NCBI GenBank assembly: GCA_965603205.1
Contig: CBFDCC010000003.1
Location: 124,001-188,000 of the forward strand
DNA: 64,000 nucleotides
Source: Temperatibacter sp965603205
GTDB taxonomy: Bacteria > Pseudomonadota > Alphaproteobacteria > Sphingomonadales > Kordiimonadaceae
Reading direction: 5' to 3'
Numbering within the stretch: the stretch's first letter is position 1; every line of letters starts with the position of its first letter. Shown in pieces: positions 40,198 through 49,520 of this stretch. The notes under the pieces are model-generated. The model was given only the letters and a program-made list of their open reading frames with translations, searched no databases and was not told the origin of the DNA. The translations under genes and the position numbers were made by a program.

Positions 40198-42414
40198 TTA
40201 ACTATTCTGCACTTGAGATTTAGCTATAGGAAATTCCACCCAAAATGTTGACCCTTTACCGAAGGTCGTTTCATATCCAATTGCACCATTCATTGATTCA
40301 GTTAATTTCTTACAAATAGCAAGGCCAAGACCAATGCCTTCAATGCCGCTGTTGCTTTGGTTAATTCTATCAAAATGAGAAAAGATAAGTTCTTCTTTTT
40401 CTTTAGGTATACCAATCCCAGTATCCTTAACATAAATTCTAAGGTGATTATCAGCTGTTTCACAACAGCCAAATTCTATCAATCCGCTTGGTTTATTGTA
40501 CTTAACTGCATTAGAAAAAAAGTTGATAAGTATTTGTTCCAATCGGGCTGGGTCAACTAATATTTCTTTATCAGATTTCTTTATGCCTTGAAGTGTGATG
40601 TTCTTATTTTCAGCAAGTTGTTGAATAGTCGGTAGACAGTCTTCAAAAACATCACTCGGCAGGACCATTGCAATCTTAAATTCTAATTTTCCTGCTTCAA
40701 CCTTGGAAAAGTCCAGAATGTCGGAAATAAGATTATTTAATTGCCTTCCGGAATTTGCAATAATTCTAAGTCGTTCGTTTCTTTCATCCTTGTCTTCAGC
40801 CGCGATACCCATTTCAAGGGATTCAGCGAACCCGATAATTGCGTTCAAAGGCGTACGTATTTCATGGCTCATTGTAGCTAGAAATTCAGATTTTGCACTA
40901 CTGGCTGAGTTAGCTCTTTTTACTTCTTCCAAGGCAACAATAGCCTCTTCTTTGGCTATAACTAATTTATCCTCTACATCTTTTCTAGGCGTAATATCCC
41001 TGACTACACCTAACATATTTACAGGATTTCCTTCGTCGTCACGAATAACAGCACCACTTTCATGGAGCCAGTGAATGGTGCCATCCAACCAAACAACACG
41101 GTGCTCTATATCATATATTTCATCTCTCTCTACGCAAGCGTTGACAGCACTCATTACCTTATCGCGGTCCTCTGGGTGAATAGCTCCAAGGAAATTATCA
41201 TAGGAAGTTTCAATACTCCCCTCCTCACCGCCAAATAATGCAGATATACGATCAGACCAGTACAGAGCTCCACTTTTGATGTTCCAATCCCATGTACCAA
41301 TATTTGCAAAATTTTGACTGCGATTGAAACGGCTTTCACTTTCCGTAAGTGCCTTCTCTATTTTCTTATCTTTGGTAATATCTGTGCGTATTGATACATA
41401 TTGAAACGGTTTACCATTTTCATCAAGGAATGGGACAATTGTAGAGTTGACCCAGTAAATATCACCATCTTTTCTTTTATTGCCGACAATGCCTTTCCAT
41501 ACATCTCCCCCTGAGATGGTCCTCCATAAATCGGCGTAAAATTCAGAGTCTTGCTCCCCAGACTTCAACATTCTGTGGTTTTGTCCCATCAATTCATCTC
41601 TTGTATATTGACTAACATCACAAAACTTTTCATTTACATACGTTATGTCCCCTTTCACATTTGCAATGCTAACAATGGCATGTTCATCCAAGGCTCCCTT
41701 TTGAAAGCCCAGCTCTCTTACATTAGCTCTGTGTTCAGTAATATCTTGTGCGATTGATGCAACGCCATAGGGGGTGCCGTCGTCGTCTAACATTAATGTG
41801 TTAAACCATTCACAGATAATTATTCGGCCATCTTTGGTTATATTCTTGTTAATGCTGTGCTTGCCATTTCCCTCTTCTAAAAGACTAGTAAAGACCGTAT
41901 CTACCTGATTTTGTGCCCTTTCTGGAACAATAAGTTTTAAGGCATTTTGACCAATGGCTTCATCCTTGCTAAAGCCGAATATCTTCTCAGCGGCATAGTT
42001 CCACTCTAAACACTCAAAATTTTTATTCCACATGACAGCGGCCAGTGGCGTCTTTTCAAGGTGAAAGGATAATCTTTTTTGGCTATCAAGCGATATCTTC
42101 AATATCTTCTTGCTATAACAAATAATAACCGCGGTAATCCATAGCATTGCAATGCTCAGAGCACGATTAGTCAGTACTATCCATAGGATGCCAGCAGTGG
42201 GAGAGAAAAAGAACCCTAGAACAGTTAATACTGAACCAAGCATAGCCAGAGCATAGACATAACGTTTCAGCGGTATCCATACACCGAGTAGCACCAGTGC
42301 AACGTAAGGGATACCCCCTGCTACACCGAGCGGAAGTGCTACATCTAAAATGAATGTAAGAATGGCAATCAGTGATGCCAACATGGCTATTCGAAACGAT
42401 ATGCGATTAGACAT
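40198..42414 (-). CDS. Membrane-bound multi-PAS sensor histidine kinase
   Basis: 738 residues: an N-terminal membrane domain (about 10-105, four or five hydrophobic segments), three PAS/PAC modules (about 118-230, 240-350 and 365-475, each ending in a DIT motif), a coiled linker, a HisKA domain with the phospho-acceptor in ATMSHEIRTPLN (His near 515), and an HATPase domain with NFFSNAVKYNKP (N box), DTGIGIPKEKEELI (G1/F box) and GIGLGLAICKKL (G2). No receiver domain is attached and no response regulator gene is adjacent, so it is an orphan kinase. The first PAS domains may bind heme or flavin; this cannot be told by eye. Confidence 0.92.
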   Translation of the reverse strand: MSNRISFRIAMLASLIAILTFILDVALPLGVAGGIPYVALVLLGVWIPLKRYVYALAMLGSVLTVLGFFFSPTAGILWIVLTNRALSIAMLWITAVIICYSKKILKISLDSQKRLSFHLEKTPLAAVMWNKNFECLEWNYAAEKIFGFSKDEAIGQNALKLIVPERAQNQVDTVFTSLLEEGNGKHSINKNITKDGRIIICEWFNTLMLDDDGTPYGVASIAQDITEHRANVRELGFQKGALDEHAIVSIANVKGDITYVNEKFCDVSQYTRDELMGQNHRMLKSGEQDSEFYADLWRTISGGDVWKGIVGNKRKDGDIYWVNSTIVPFLDENGKPFQYVSIRTDITKDKKIEKALTESESRFNRSQNFANIGTWDWNIKSGALYWSDRISALFGGEEGSIETSYDNFLGAIHPEDRDKVMSAVNACVERDEIYDIEHRVVWLDGTIHWLHESGAVIRDDEGNPVNMLGVVRDITPRKDVEDKLVIAKEEAIVALEEVKRANSASSAKSEFLATMSHEIRTPLNAIIGFAESLEMGIAAEDKDERNERLRIIANSGRQLNNLISDILDFSKVEAGKLEFKIAMVLPSDVFEDCLPTIQQLAENKNITLQGIKKSDKEILVDPARLEQILINFFSNAVKYNKPSGLIEFGCCETADNHLRIYVKDTGIGIPKEKEELIFSHFDRINQSNSGIEGIGLGLAICKKLTESMNGAIGYETTFGKGSTFWVEFPIAKSQVQNS

Positions 42415-42626
42415 TATTAGGCTCCTATATAATACTCATATCAACCAGAGAGTCCCTACGCAGATTAAGAGATAATATTCCTATCAAAAACTTGAAGGAA
42501 CTCAATTAACATAAAGTTAAATAATATTAATGCCAATCAAGTTGCCAAGAATTTGTCGCAAATTGGTAAGTCTAGCATTATTACAGACAAATTTAATTGG
42601 ACAAACCTTCATATTGAAAATGAAAA

Positions 42627-42652
42627 AGGCCGACCCCAAAAGGGATCGGCCT
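42627..42652 (-). terminator. Terminator of the STN-TonB receptor gene
   Basis: AGGCCGA/TCGGCCT stem extended by CCC/GGG, with AAAAA on the plus side giving the U-run for leftward transcripts. It lies 30 bases past the receptor stop. Confidence 0.85.
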
Positions 42653-42681
42653 AATCGTTTTTATAACGCTAAGTATAGCTA

Positions 42682-45453
42682 TTAGAACTGATAACTTGCT
42701 CTAACATACCATGAACCACCTTCATAGTTCGCCGCACTACGGCGTGGGTATGGTAGGCCAACGCTGTTACGGTTAGAATATGGCTCTTCGATAGTATTTA
42801 TGTAACTGTCGAAGATGTTAGAAGCGCCTGCCGTAATCTTAAGCCCTTCATTGACTTGGTAGCCAACTTCCATGTCAAAAAAGACACTAGCACCAATCGG
42901 GCTAGTTGTGCCCTCGGCACGCGACCCACGTTCATCCCAGTGCTTGCCATAGAAATTGGCACGCGCCATAAAGCTCCAATGCTCATCGAATTGCGTATTA
43001 GCAGATGCAACAAAGCGAAGCTTAGGGTAGTTGGTCTCAATTTCATCAACTGTATCGGCACTCACTGGCGATGTACCAGATACCTGACGCTGCTTAGTTA
43101 CCGAAAACTTATTATAATTAGCAGCAAATGTGAAGTCCGTTGTAGCGTCGTTATTCCATTCAAATGCTGACGTTAATACAACATCTACACCTTTTGAACG
43201 TGTATCAAGTGCATTGGTATAGAAAGAGATTGTACGTTCAGTATCTAACCCAGTGTCAAGTTGGATATCACCAGTACGGTATATACGGTCATCCACATCA
43301 ATGCGGTAGAAGTCTACCACAAGCGTTGTGCTATCGCTCAGATCAGTCGTGAAGCCAAGGCTATAGTTCATAGACTTTTCCTCAGTCAACGCTTGACCAC
43401 CAGCAGCAATAGCATCGGGGCTAGTTGCTGGGATCAGGCCTTCTTCGACCTGTGCACCAGTTGTGCCATCAAATGTAGTGATAATTGTACTAATGTTTCC
43501 TTGACCAGGTGTTGGCGCATGGAAACCTGTAGAAAGTGCACCACGTAGCGTAAAGGTATCACTCACAGAATAACGACCTGCGACTTTACCATTGATCGTA
43601 CCACCAAAGTCAGAGAAGTTCTCGTAACGCAGGGCATATTGCATCATGAAATCATCGTTTATATCATGCTCGACATCAGTATATACTGCCCAGTTATTAC
43701 GGCTAAAGGCACCAGCATCTGCAGGCGATACAGCCGACATACCACTTGGACCAGCACCTGTTGTTGCTGCTGTTTCACCAGCGATTGTGGTGAATGTTTC
43801 TTTTCGCCTCTCAGCACCAACCGCTAAGTTAAGGGTGTCACTAAGTGCGTATGAAAAATCAGCATTGAAGTTGACTTCTTTTTGCTCATAACCACCGACA
43901 TCAAAGTCCATTTGAGTTGGTGAGCCATTCGTCACACCTAGAGATGTATTAATGGTGTTGTTGAGGAAATACGAAAGTTTGTTTTTACCTACAGAGACAC
44001 TAACATCATAAAAGAGGCCATTGTCGCTTTCGCCTTTAATGCCTGTAACAGCACTGTAATCCTTTTGCGCACCATCAAGAAACGGCGTAAATCCTGTTTC
44101 GACGATACTGCCTGTCAAACCTTCAGGAATAAGGGCCGCAAGTGTGCTATGGCTTGGGTTACGATAGAAGAAGCGATAGCGACCGTCTGTATCTGCATAG
44201 TTACCATGCATGTAAAATTGCATATTTTCACTAAGATCAACACCCATGTTCATAAATAAGCGGGTACCACTTGTCTCAGGACGACCCCAAGTTTGGGTGA
44301 AAGGTTCATCACCAAAAGGACTGTCAGCACCAACGCCTACTACACCAGCATCAATAAGAGCCTGAGCATCCGGACGGATAGTACCACGGGATAAAGCTTC
44401 ATTGTCGAAATATTCACCGCTCAAATTAATGAAACCAGTGTCACCAAGAGGCATACCTAGATTAGCAGCAAGTTTATAACTCTGCTCGCCTTCATAAAAG
44501 TTACCATACTGAGCTTCGATCTTGCCGCCTTCATTTGAATCATCAAGTACAAAGTTAATCACACCAGCAATCGCATCTGAACCATATTGAGCCGCAGCGC
44601 CATCGCGAAGCACTTCAACACGCTTTAGAGCAATACCTGGGATCATGCCAATATCAACACCATGCGAACCGTTACCCGCAGCAGGTGCGAAGAACTGCAC
44701 AAGCGCTGAACGGTGACGGCGTTTGCCATTCACTAGAATAAGGGTCTGATCTGGCGCCATACCGCGCATGGATGTAGGGCGTACAAACGCACTACCGTCC
44801 CCTGTTGCAGGTGTCGCTGTGAATGAGGGCACGAGTGCCTTCAGGTTGTCAGTCACGTCAGATGCATTACCAACTGCGTTGAACGCGCTGCCAGAAAAGG
44901 AATCAATTGGTACTGGGCTATCTGTTGCTGATCGTTGCTTTTGGCTTCTTGAACCAACAACAACAACTTCTTCAACAGCGTCTCCTTCTGCATCCTGCGC
45001 CACTGCGGCGTTGCCAGACAAGGCTGAAATAAGTGCAGTACTACCTGCTAGTAACGCCTTTGTATTTTTAGTTAATTTCACGGTATTTTCCTCCCGGATT
45101 CGTTTCACTAATTGGGGGGCTGCTTTTATCGCAACTCCACCCTCCTCAGTTACTTGCGCAATCAAGCCAGTGCCAGACAACAACAAATCCAATGCACCTT
45201 GCAGCGTATGATCACCAGTAACACTGTTGACCACAACATGCTTTGCTATCTCTGCTGGGAAAAGAACTAATATATCAAATTGCCCCCCTAAACTAAGCAG
45301 GGCCTTATTAGCAGTTGTGCTGCTAATATCTACTGATACCACCTCCCCAGGCGATGCATAAACATGCGTACTCGCTGCGATCAAAACAGCTATAAGCGCT
45401 GCCTTTGACACACCATAGGATCTGCTGAAACCTATTACTTGTAGTTTCTTCAT
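42682..45453 (-). CDS. TonB-dependent transducer with N-terminal STN domain (double signal-peptide fusion)
   Basis: 923 residues. A first signal peptide (1-33, ending HVYASPG) is followed by an STN (secretin/TonB N-terminal) domain (about 40-110: ISSTTANKALLSLGGQ, LQGALDLLLSGTGL). Unusually, a second signal-peptide-like stretch then begins at residue 125: VKLTKNTKALLAGSTALIS ending NAAVAQDAEG. Next come a TonB box-like VEEVVVVGSRS near 163, a plug domain (VLRDGAAAQYGSDAIAGV near 283) and a barrel ending YVRASYQF. An in-frame GTG at 45081 has an ideal GGAGG eight bases upstream, so a shorter receptor could be made. It is the outer-membrane part of a FecA-like signalling system with the sigma and FecR genes upstream. 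Confidence 0.9.
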   Translation of the reverse strand: MKKLQVIGFSRSYGVSKAALIAVLIAASTHVYASPGEVVSVDISSTTANKALLSLGGQFDILVLFPAEIAKHVVVNSVTGDHTLQGALDLLLSGTGLIAQVTEEGGVAIKAAPQLVKRIREENTVKLTKNTKALLAGSTALISALSGNAAVAQDAEGDAVEEVVVVGSRSQKQRSATDSPVPIDSFSGSAFNAVGNASDVTDNLKALVPSFTATPATGDGSAFVRPTSMRGMAPDQTLILVNGKRRHRSALVQFFAPAAGNGSHGVDIGMIPGIALKRVEVLRDGAAAQYGSDAIAGVINFVLDDSNEGGKIEAQYGNFYEGEQSYKLAANLGMPLGDTGFINLSGEYFDNEALSRGTIRPDAQALIDAGVVGVGADSPFGDEPFTQTWGRPETSGTRLFMNMGVDLSENMQFYMHGNYADTDGRYRFFYRNPSHSTLAALIPEGLTGSIVETGFTPFLDGAQKDYSAVTGIKGESDNGLFYDVSVSVGKNKLSYFLNNTINTSLGVTNGSPTQMDFDVGGYEQKEVNFNADFSYALSDTLNLAVGAERRKETFTTIAGETAATTGAGPSGMSAVSPADAGAFSRNNWAVYTDVEHDINDDFMMQYALRYENFSDFGGTINGKVAGRYSVSDTFTLRGALSTGFHAPTPGQGNISTIITTFDGTTGAQVEEGLIPATSPDAIAAGGQALTEEKSMNYSLGFTTDLSDSTTLVVDFYRIDVDDRIYRTGDIQLDTGLDTERTISFYTNALDTRSKGVDVVLTSAFEWNNDATTDFTFAANYNKFSVTKQRQVSGTSPVSADTVDEIETNYPKLRFVASANTQFDEHWSFMARANFYGKHWDERGSRAEGTTSPIGASVFFDMEVGYQVNEGLKITAGASNIFDSYINTIEEPYSNRNSVGLPYPRRSAANYEGGSWYVRASYQF

Positions 45454-45633
45454 ACGCAGTAACCTGACTTTAAAGAGTGCATGAGAAGAAAAATCCTCTA
45501 TATAAAAACCAAATAAAGATAATATCTTTTATGCGTTACAGTCTGCGCACTGGACCGCTCCTGTCAACAAGCTATTGGGAGAAGGGTACTTTTATCAGTT
45601 TTATTATATTGAAACGTGTGATTAGTGCCACAT

Positions 45634-46692
45634 CTAACTTGAGGCGTTAGTAGCTATTTTAGCTGACAGATAGATGGTTTTTTCATCTATATGGTCAACT
45701 TGCAGATCAAATGATAACTCAAGTGCTTCCAGAAGGGGGGAGATTTCACCCGTTTTAAACAGTCCACCAATCCGCAATTCACCTAGTGTAGAATCTGCAA
45801 GGACAATCCTCGTGTCTGTATAACGAGACACCTCATCCAGGACATAGGCTAAACTATCATCCTCAAACTTCAAAACACCTTTACGCCATGAAAGTTCACG
45901 GTTCATCACAATGGTTTTCGTTTTAGCGATCACAGTTTTTCCACGCTCCACTATCATATGCTCATTTGGCTCTAACGTGGCCTGAAATTCAGTAATTTCA
46001 GCTTTTGCAAGTGACACAGGCGCACTTGCAGGTGAAATGCCGACAAGCCCCTCTGTGACTGTGACTTTAAGACCCGCATCAGTCAACCTAACGACAAAGG
46101 CTGTCCCAACCGCGCTAATTTGTTTTTCGCGAGCGATCACATCAAATGGACGTGCCTTATCTGGTTTCACAGCAAAATGTGCTTCACCTTTGATCAAATG
46201 TATCAAACGGCGTGTAGGTTGGTACTCTACTTCGATAGTACTAGCAGTATTCAAGTGAACCATAGACCCATCAGCAAGTTTAAACTTAGCTTGTTCACCT
46301 AGTTTGGTTGAATAAATAATAGCCTCAGTTTTTGTTAACTCTACAGATGTTTCAGCAAAATACTGAGGAACGGTTACCACGGCAAATAGTACGAGAGCCA
46401 ACACAGGCGCAAGCACGCGAGAGGCGCGTTTAAAGCTATTCAGGGTAAAGAATGAATTCCACTGAAAACTATATGCATCCTGCTGCACGGCATTCGCATC
46501 AAGCAGTAAATCATCAATCGACATCCACATAGAAGCATATTCACGGATTGCACTAGCATGCGCAGGACTACGCCCTACCCACTCACGCAGCGCCTCACGG
46601 TCAGCTGTGTTCAGCTCGCCATTGTCTAACTGCAACACCCATGATGCAGCTTCAATAGCTATTCCCTCTGAATCAAATTCATTTTTGTGCAA
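45634..46692 (-). CDS. fecR: FecR-family anti-sigma / signal transducer
   Basis: Start taken as TTG 46692 (352 residues) because AGGAAG lies seven bases ahead and the product then begins directly at the DUF4880 domain (GIAIEAASWVLQL); an ATG at 46737 has no such site. Order: cytoplasmic sigma-binding DUF4880 region (about 8-65, with WVGRSPAHASAIREYASMW), one membrane segment (VLAPVLALVLFAVVTV, near 92-107), then a periplasmic FecR domain (KLADGSMVHLNTAST, IHLIKGEAHFAV, SAVGTAFVVR). It would relay a signal from the STN receptor to the ECF sigma factor. It overlaps the sigma gene by 14 bases. Confidence 0.88.
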   Translation of the reverse strand: MHKNEFDSEGIAIEAASWVLQLDNGELNTADREALREWVGRSPAHASAIREYASMWMSIDDLLLDANAVQQDAYSFQWNSFFTLNSFKRASRVLAPVLALVLFAVVTVPQYFAETSVELTKTEAIIYSTKLGEQAKFKLADGSMVHLNTASTIEVEYQPTRRLIHLIKGEAHFAVKPDKARPFDVIAREKQISAVGTAFVVRLTDAGLKVTVTEGLVGISPASAPVSLAKAEITEFQATLEPNEHMIVERGKTVIAKTKTIVMNRELSWRKGVLKFEDDSLAYVLDEVSRYTDTRIVLADSTLGELRIGGLFKTGEISPLLEALELSFDLQVDHIDEKTIYLSAKIATNASS

Positions 46693-47281
46693 TGCTCTGC
46701 TTCCTACTCTTAACAACAGAAACTTTGTTAAGCTCATCTAATTTTGCGATGGATCCATCAAGATAGCCTCTTGTCTTCATTTCAACTACAGTACGACGCA
46801 TTGCTGTAATTAAATGCTTTTCAACAGTACTTTCTGCGATTCCCATCTTTTGGGCTATCTCTTTCTGTGATAACCCCATTAATTTCTTTAACAGAAATGC
46901 CTGACGGCATTTCTCTGGTAGTGTTTTAGTTACCTCAACAAAGGCCTGTAGCTTCATTGAGTAATGTAGTTCCATATCCGCATCTACACGCTCTGATTTT
47001 ATCTCAAGAGGGGCTATCTCTTCTAAGCTACGATATTTCGCCTTTGTCCGCCGAGCCACATCTTTTAGGGCGACATTGCGGGCTACGCGAAAAAAATAAC
47101 CCTTTATTGATTTTATCTCAGTCTTTTCAGATTGCGCATAAACAAGCATATAAGATTCTTGTAGTACATCTTCCACGTCTTCTGGACATATCAGCACTCT
47201 CGCTACTGATGCAGCCAGCGCAGATTTTATGTCTAAATAGGCGTTTAAAATTACACCATTGGCTTTTTTTACTTCAGGCAT
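46679..47281 (-). CDS. ECF (FecI-like) RNA polymerase sigma factor
   Basis: 200 residues with sigma region 2 (LICPEDVEDVLQESYMLVYAQ, near 30-50; YFFRVARNVALKDVARR, 62-78) and region 4 (LPEKCRQAFLLKKLMGLSQKEIAQKMGIAESTVEKHLITAMRR in parts, about 122-164). It is the first gene of a sigma-FecR-receptor operon, the classical cell-surface signalling layout. It would direct transcription of the STN receptor and perhaps other genes when the ligand binds. Ribosome site weak (AAGA). Confidence 0.9.
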   Translation of the reverse strand: MPEVKKANGVILNAYLDIKSALAASVARVLICPEDVEDVLQESYMLVYAQSEKTEIKSIKGYFFRVARNVALKDVARRTKAKYRSLEEIAPLEIKSERVDADMELHYSMKLQAFVEVTKTLPEKCRQAFLLKKLMGLSQKEIAQKMGIAESTVEKHLITAMRRTVVEMKTRGYLDGSIAKLDELNKVSVVKSRKQSIAQK

Positions 47282-47392
47282 TCAATCTTTTCTTGTTACA
47301 TCATAAGCTATTTCAAAGCTATTATCCCACTTATCTATACCTAAAGAGTATTGTAATGTCTAATTCCTCCATATATTTTTTTACATTTTTGT

Positions 47393-48217
47393 CTAGTTAT
47401 CCAAATTAAATAGCGCCTTCACGCCTTTAACTGTCGCGATTTTCCGCCCCTCCCGCAACGCCTTTGAGCGCGCATAATCGACAAGAGCCGCATTATTTTG
47501 AGCAAGACTACCATCAGGCATCCAAAGGTTGTTTTCAAAACCCACCCGTACATGCCCCCCTAATCTAGCTGCCGAGGCCGCCAATATATTCTCGCCTGCA
47601 CCAAACCCACAAACGGCCCAAGATATATATCTAGCCGTTAATACTGAACTTACACGCTCTAACGTTTTCTTGCGATCTTCTTCCGCCTCTTCTGTCTTGC
47701 CTTGAACGAACAGGACAAACGGCTTTCGGTCCGTAAAGACACCTGCGTCATATAACTTTAAGAACTTTGCCAGCTCTGCTTCACTATATACTATCATCTG
47801 CGGGAAAACCGCATTAGCCCTTAACCACTTAAAGAACCCTGCCACATCACTCTCTGTCATATCCTGTGAGTAAATTTCTCTCAAAGCGACAGATATTGCA
47901 TCAGGTTTTAACGCCTTTACCATCTCCATCTGCTCATAGGGTGAATAAATACCTACGGATTCCGTTGTCACCTGAATGAGCAGAGCATCCCCCACACGGT
48001 CCGTCACAGCCTGAATGGCTTCTTTGTATTTCTTGACAGACAAGCTATGGCCGTCCTGATCATCGCGAACATGCATATGCATCATACATGCGCCTGCCTC
48101 GACAATTTCCTCGGCACAATCGGCTAAGTCACTCGGACTAATAGGCAACATTGGATGGTCAAACCTCGTCTTCTTTGCGCCATTTGGCGCGCATATAATC
48201 ATAAAAGGATCAGGCAT
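47393..48217 (-). CDS. BKACE (DUF849) beta-keto acid cleavage enzyme
   Basis: Start chosen at ATG 48217 (274 residues): AGGAAG lies six bases ahead, whereas the upstream ATG (48238) has no site. TIM-barrel BKACE family: metal ligands His47 and His49 in MMHMHVRDDQDG, LIQVTTESVG near 88, and the C-terminal HVRVGFENNLWMPDG near 230 are typical. BKACE enzymes condense a beta-keto acid with acetyl-CoA to give a CoA ester plus acetoacetate; known substrates include 3-keto-5-aminohexanoate and dehydrocarnitine. It overlaps the aminotransferase by 8 bases, so the substrate is probably an amino or betaine-type beta-keto acid. Confidence 0.92.
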   Translation of the reverse strand: MPDPFMIICAPNGAKKTRFDHPMLPISPSDLADCAEEIVEAGACMMHMHVRDDQDGHSLSVKKYKEAIQAVTDRVGDALLIQVTTESVGIYSPYEQMEMVKALKPDAISVALREIYSQDMTESDVAGFFKWLRANAVFPQMIVYSEAELAKFLKLYDAGVFTDRKPFVLFVQGKTEEAEEDRKKTLERVSSVLTARYISWAVCGFGAGENILAASAARLGGHVRVGFENNLWMPDGSLAQNNAALVDYARSKALREGRKIATVKGVKALFNLDN

Positions 48218-49520
48218 CAAAAACTTCCTTAAAGACATTCTTTAGTTTACTAACAGCTTCATCAATATGATCTTGGCCGAGTATGAAGGGCGGTGCAAAC
48301 ATAATATGTGCCGAGGCACCTGCGCCAGGGTAGCATATAAGCCCATTTTGCATTGCTGACTTCTTTAACTGGCCTGCAATTACGGCGCCGTTAGAAAATG
48401 GCTCTTTACTGTCTTTATCCATGACAAACTCCATACCGTAAAACAGCCCTCGGCCTCTAATATCACCGACATTAGGATGAGACGAAAACTCTGACCTTAA
48501 TGCATGTTCAAAGGCGCGCCCCTGATTATTCACTCTATCTATGTAGCAGCCATCATCAATCGAGTTGATAACAGCAACACCAGCCGTGCAGGCAGTGGCA
48601 TGCCCCACATATGTATGGCCATGTGAAAAGGAATTTTCTGCATGCATAAATATATCAGTAATTTTTTTACGCACTACGGTTGCTGCCAGTGGTTGATACC
48701 CGCCGCCAACACCTTTCGCTAGCGTTACAATATCCGGGGTAAATCCATCCTGTTCATGAGCATAAAATGCACCCACACGCCCAGTACCACACATAATTTC
48801 ATCGGCAATCAGCAAAATATTATGTTGGTCACAAATCTCACGTATCTTTTTAAAATATCCCTCAGCCGCAGGAACAACACCTAATGATGCCCCAACTACA
48901 GGTTCAGCTATAAAAGCTGCGATCGTGTCGGCGCCTTCTCTCACAATTGTATCCTCGAGGCTTTTCGCAGCACGCACCCCATATTCAATCTCGGTTTCAT
49001 CATCACCCTGTAGTCGATAGCTGTAACAAGGTGCAATTCGTGGCCAATCTATCAAAATATTATCCATAGATTTCCTACGACTGGGATTACCGCTGACAGA
49101 CAAAGCGCCTAGCGTATTACCGTGATAACTATGCTCACGACTGATAATTTTGACTTTGTCCATTTTACCCATAGCCTGCCAATATTGCCAAACCATTTTC
49201 AAGGCCGTTTCATTTGCCTCTGAACCGCCAGAAGTAAAATATACTTTAGCGCCTTCTTCGCCAAACTTAGAGCTTAGCATTTCAGCGAGTTGTTCCTGAG
49301 GTTCGTTAGAGAAGAACCCTGTATGGGCAAATGCCATTTGTTCTATCTGCTTTGTTAAAGCCTCCACAACACGGGGATGACCATGCCCTAAACATGAAAC
49401 GGCCGCGCCACCACTCATGTCCAAATAAGCACGGCCAGCATTATCCCAAATATACATGCCATCCGCCTTAACGGCTACTGGATAGCGACCCGTGGCATCA
49501 CGGTAGAATACATCACTCAT
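48210..49520 (-). CDS. Class III (omega) aminotransferase
   Basis: 436 residues, PLP fold-type I. SGGSEANETALKM (97-109) binds the phosphate, D240 in LLIADEIMCGTGR contacts the pyridine N, and Lys269 in LAKGVGGGYQPLAA is the Schiff-base lysine. It belongs to the group with beta-alanine, taurine and gamma-aminobutyrate:pyruvate aminotransferases. It overlaps the FAD oxidoreductase gene by four bases upstream and the BKACE gene by eight downstream, so the three are one operon. It likely removes an amino group distal to a carboxylate before BKACE cleavage. Confidence 0.92.
   Translation of the reverse strand: MSDVFYRDATGRYPVAVKADGMYIWDNAGRAYLDMSGGAAVSCLGHGHPRVVEALTKQIEQMAFAHTGFFSNEPQEQLAEMLSSKFGEEGAKVYFTSGGSEANETALKMVWQYWQAMGKMDKVKIISREHSYHGNTLGALSVSGNPSRRKSMDNILIDWPRIAPCYSYRLQGDDETEIEYGVRAAKSLEDTIVREGADTIAAFIAEPVVGASLGVVPAAEGYFKKIREICDQHNILLIADEIMCGTGRVGAFYAHEQDGFTPDIVTLAKGVGGGYQPLAATVVRKKITDIFMHAENSFSHGHTYVGHATACTAGVAVINSIDDGCYIDRVNNQGRAFEHALRSEFSSHPNVGDIRGRGLFYGMEFVMDKDSKEPFSNGAVIAGQLKKSAMQNGLICYPGAGASAHIMFAPPFILGQDHIDEAVSKLKNVFKEVFDA

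Noticed and set aside
46679..46737. Long sigma/FecR overlap suggesting a frameshift
   Set aside because: A TTG at 46692 with AGGAAG seven bases ahead gives a normal FecR start and a short overlap, so no frameshift is needed.
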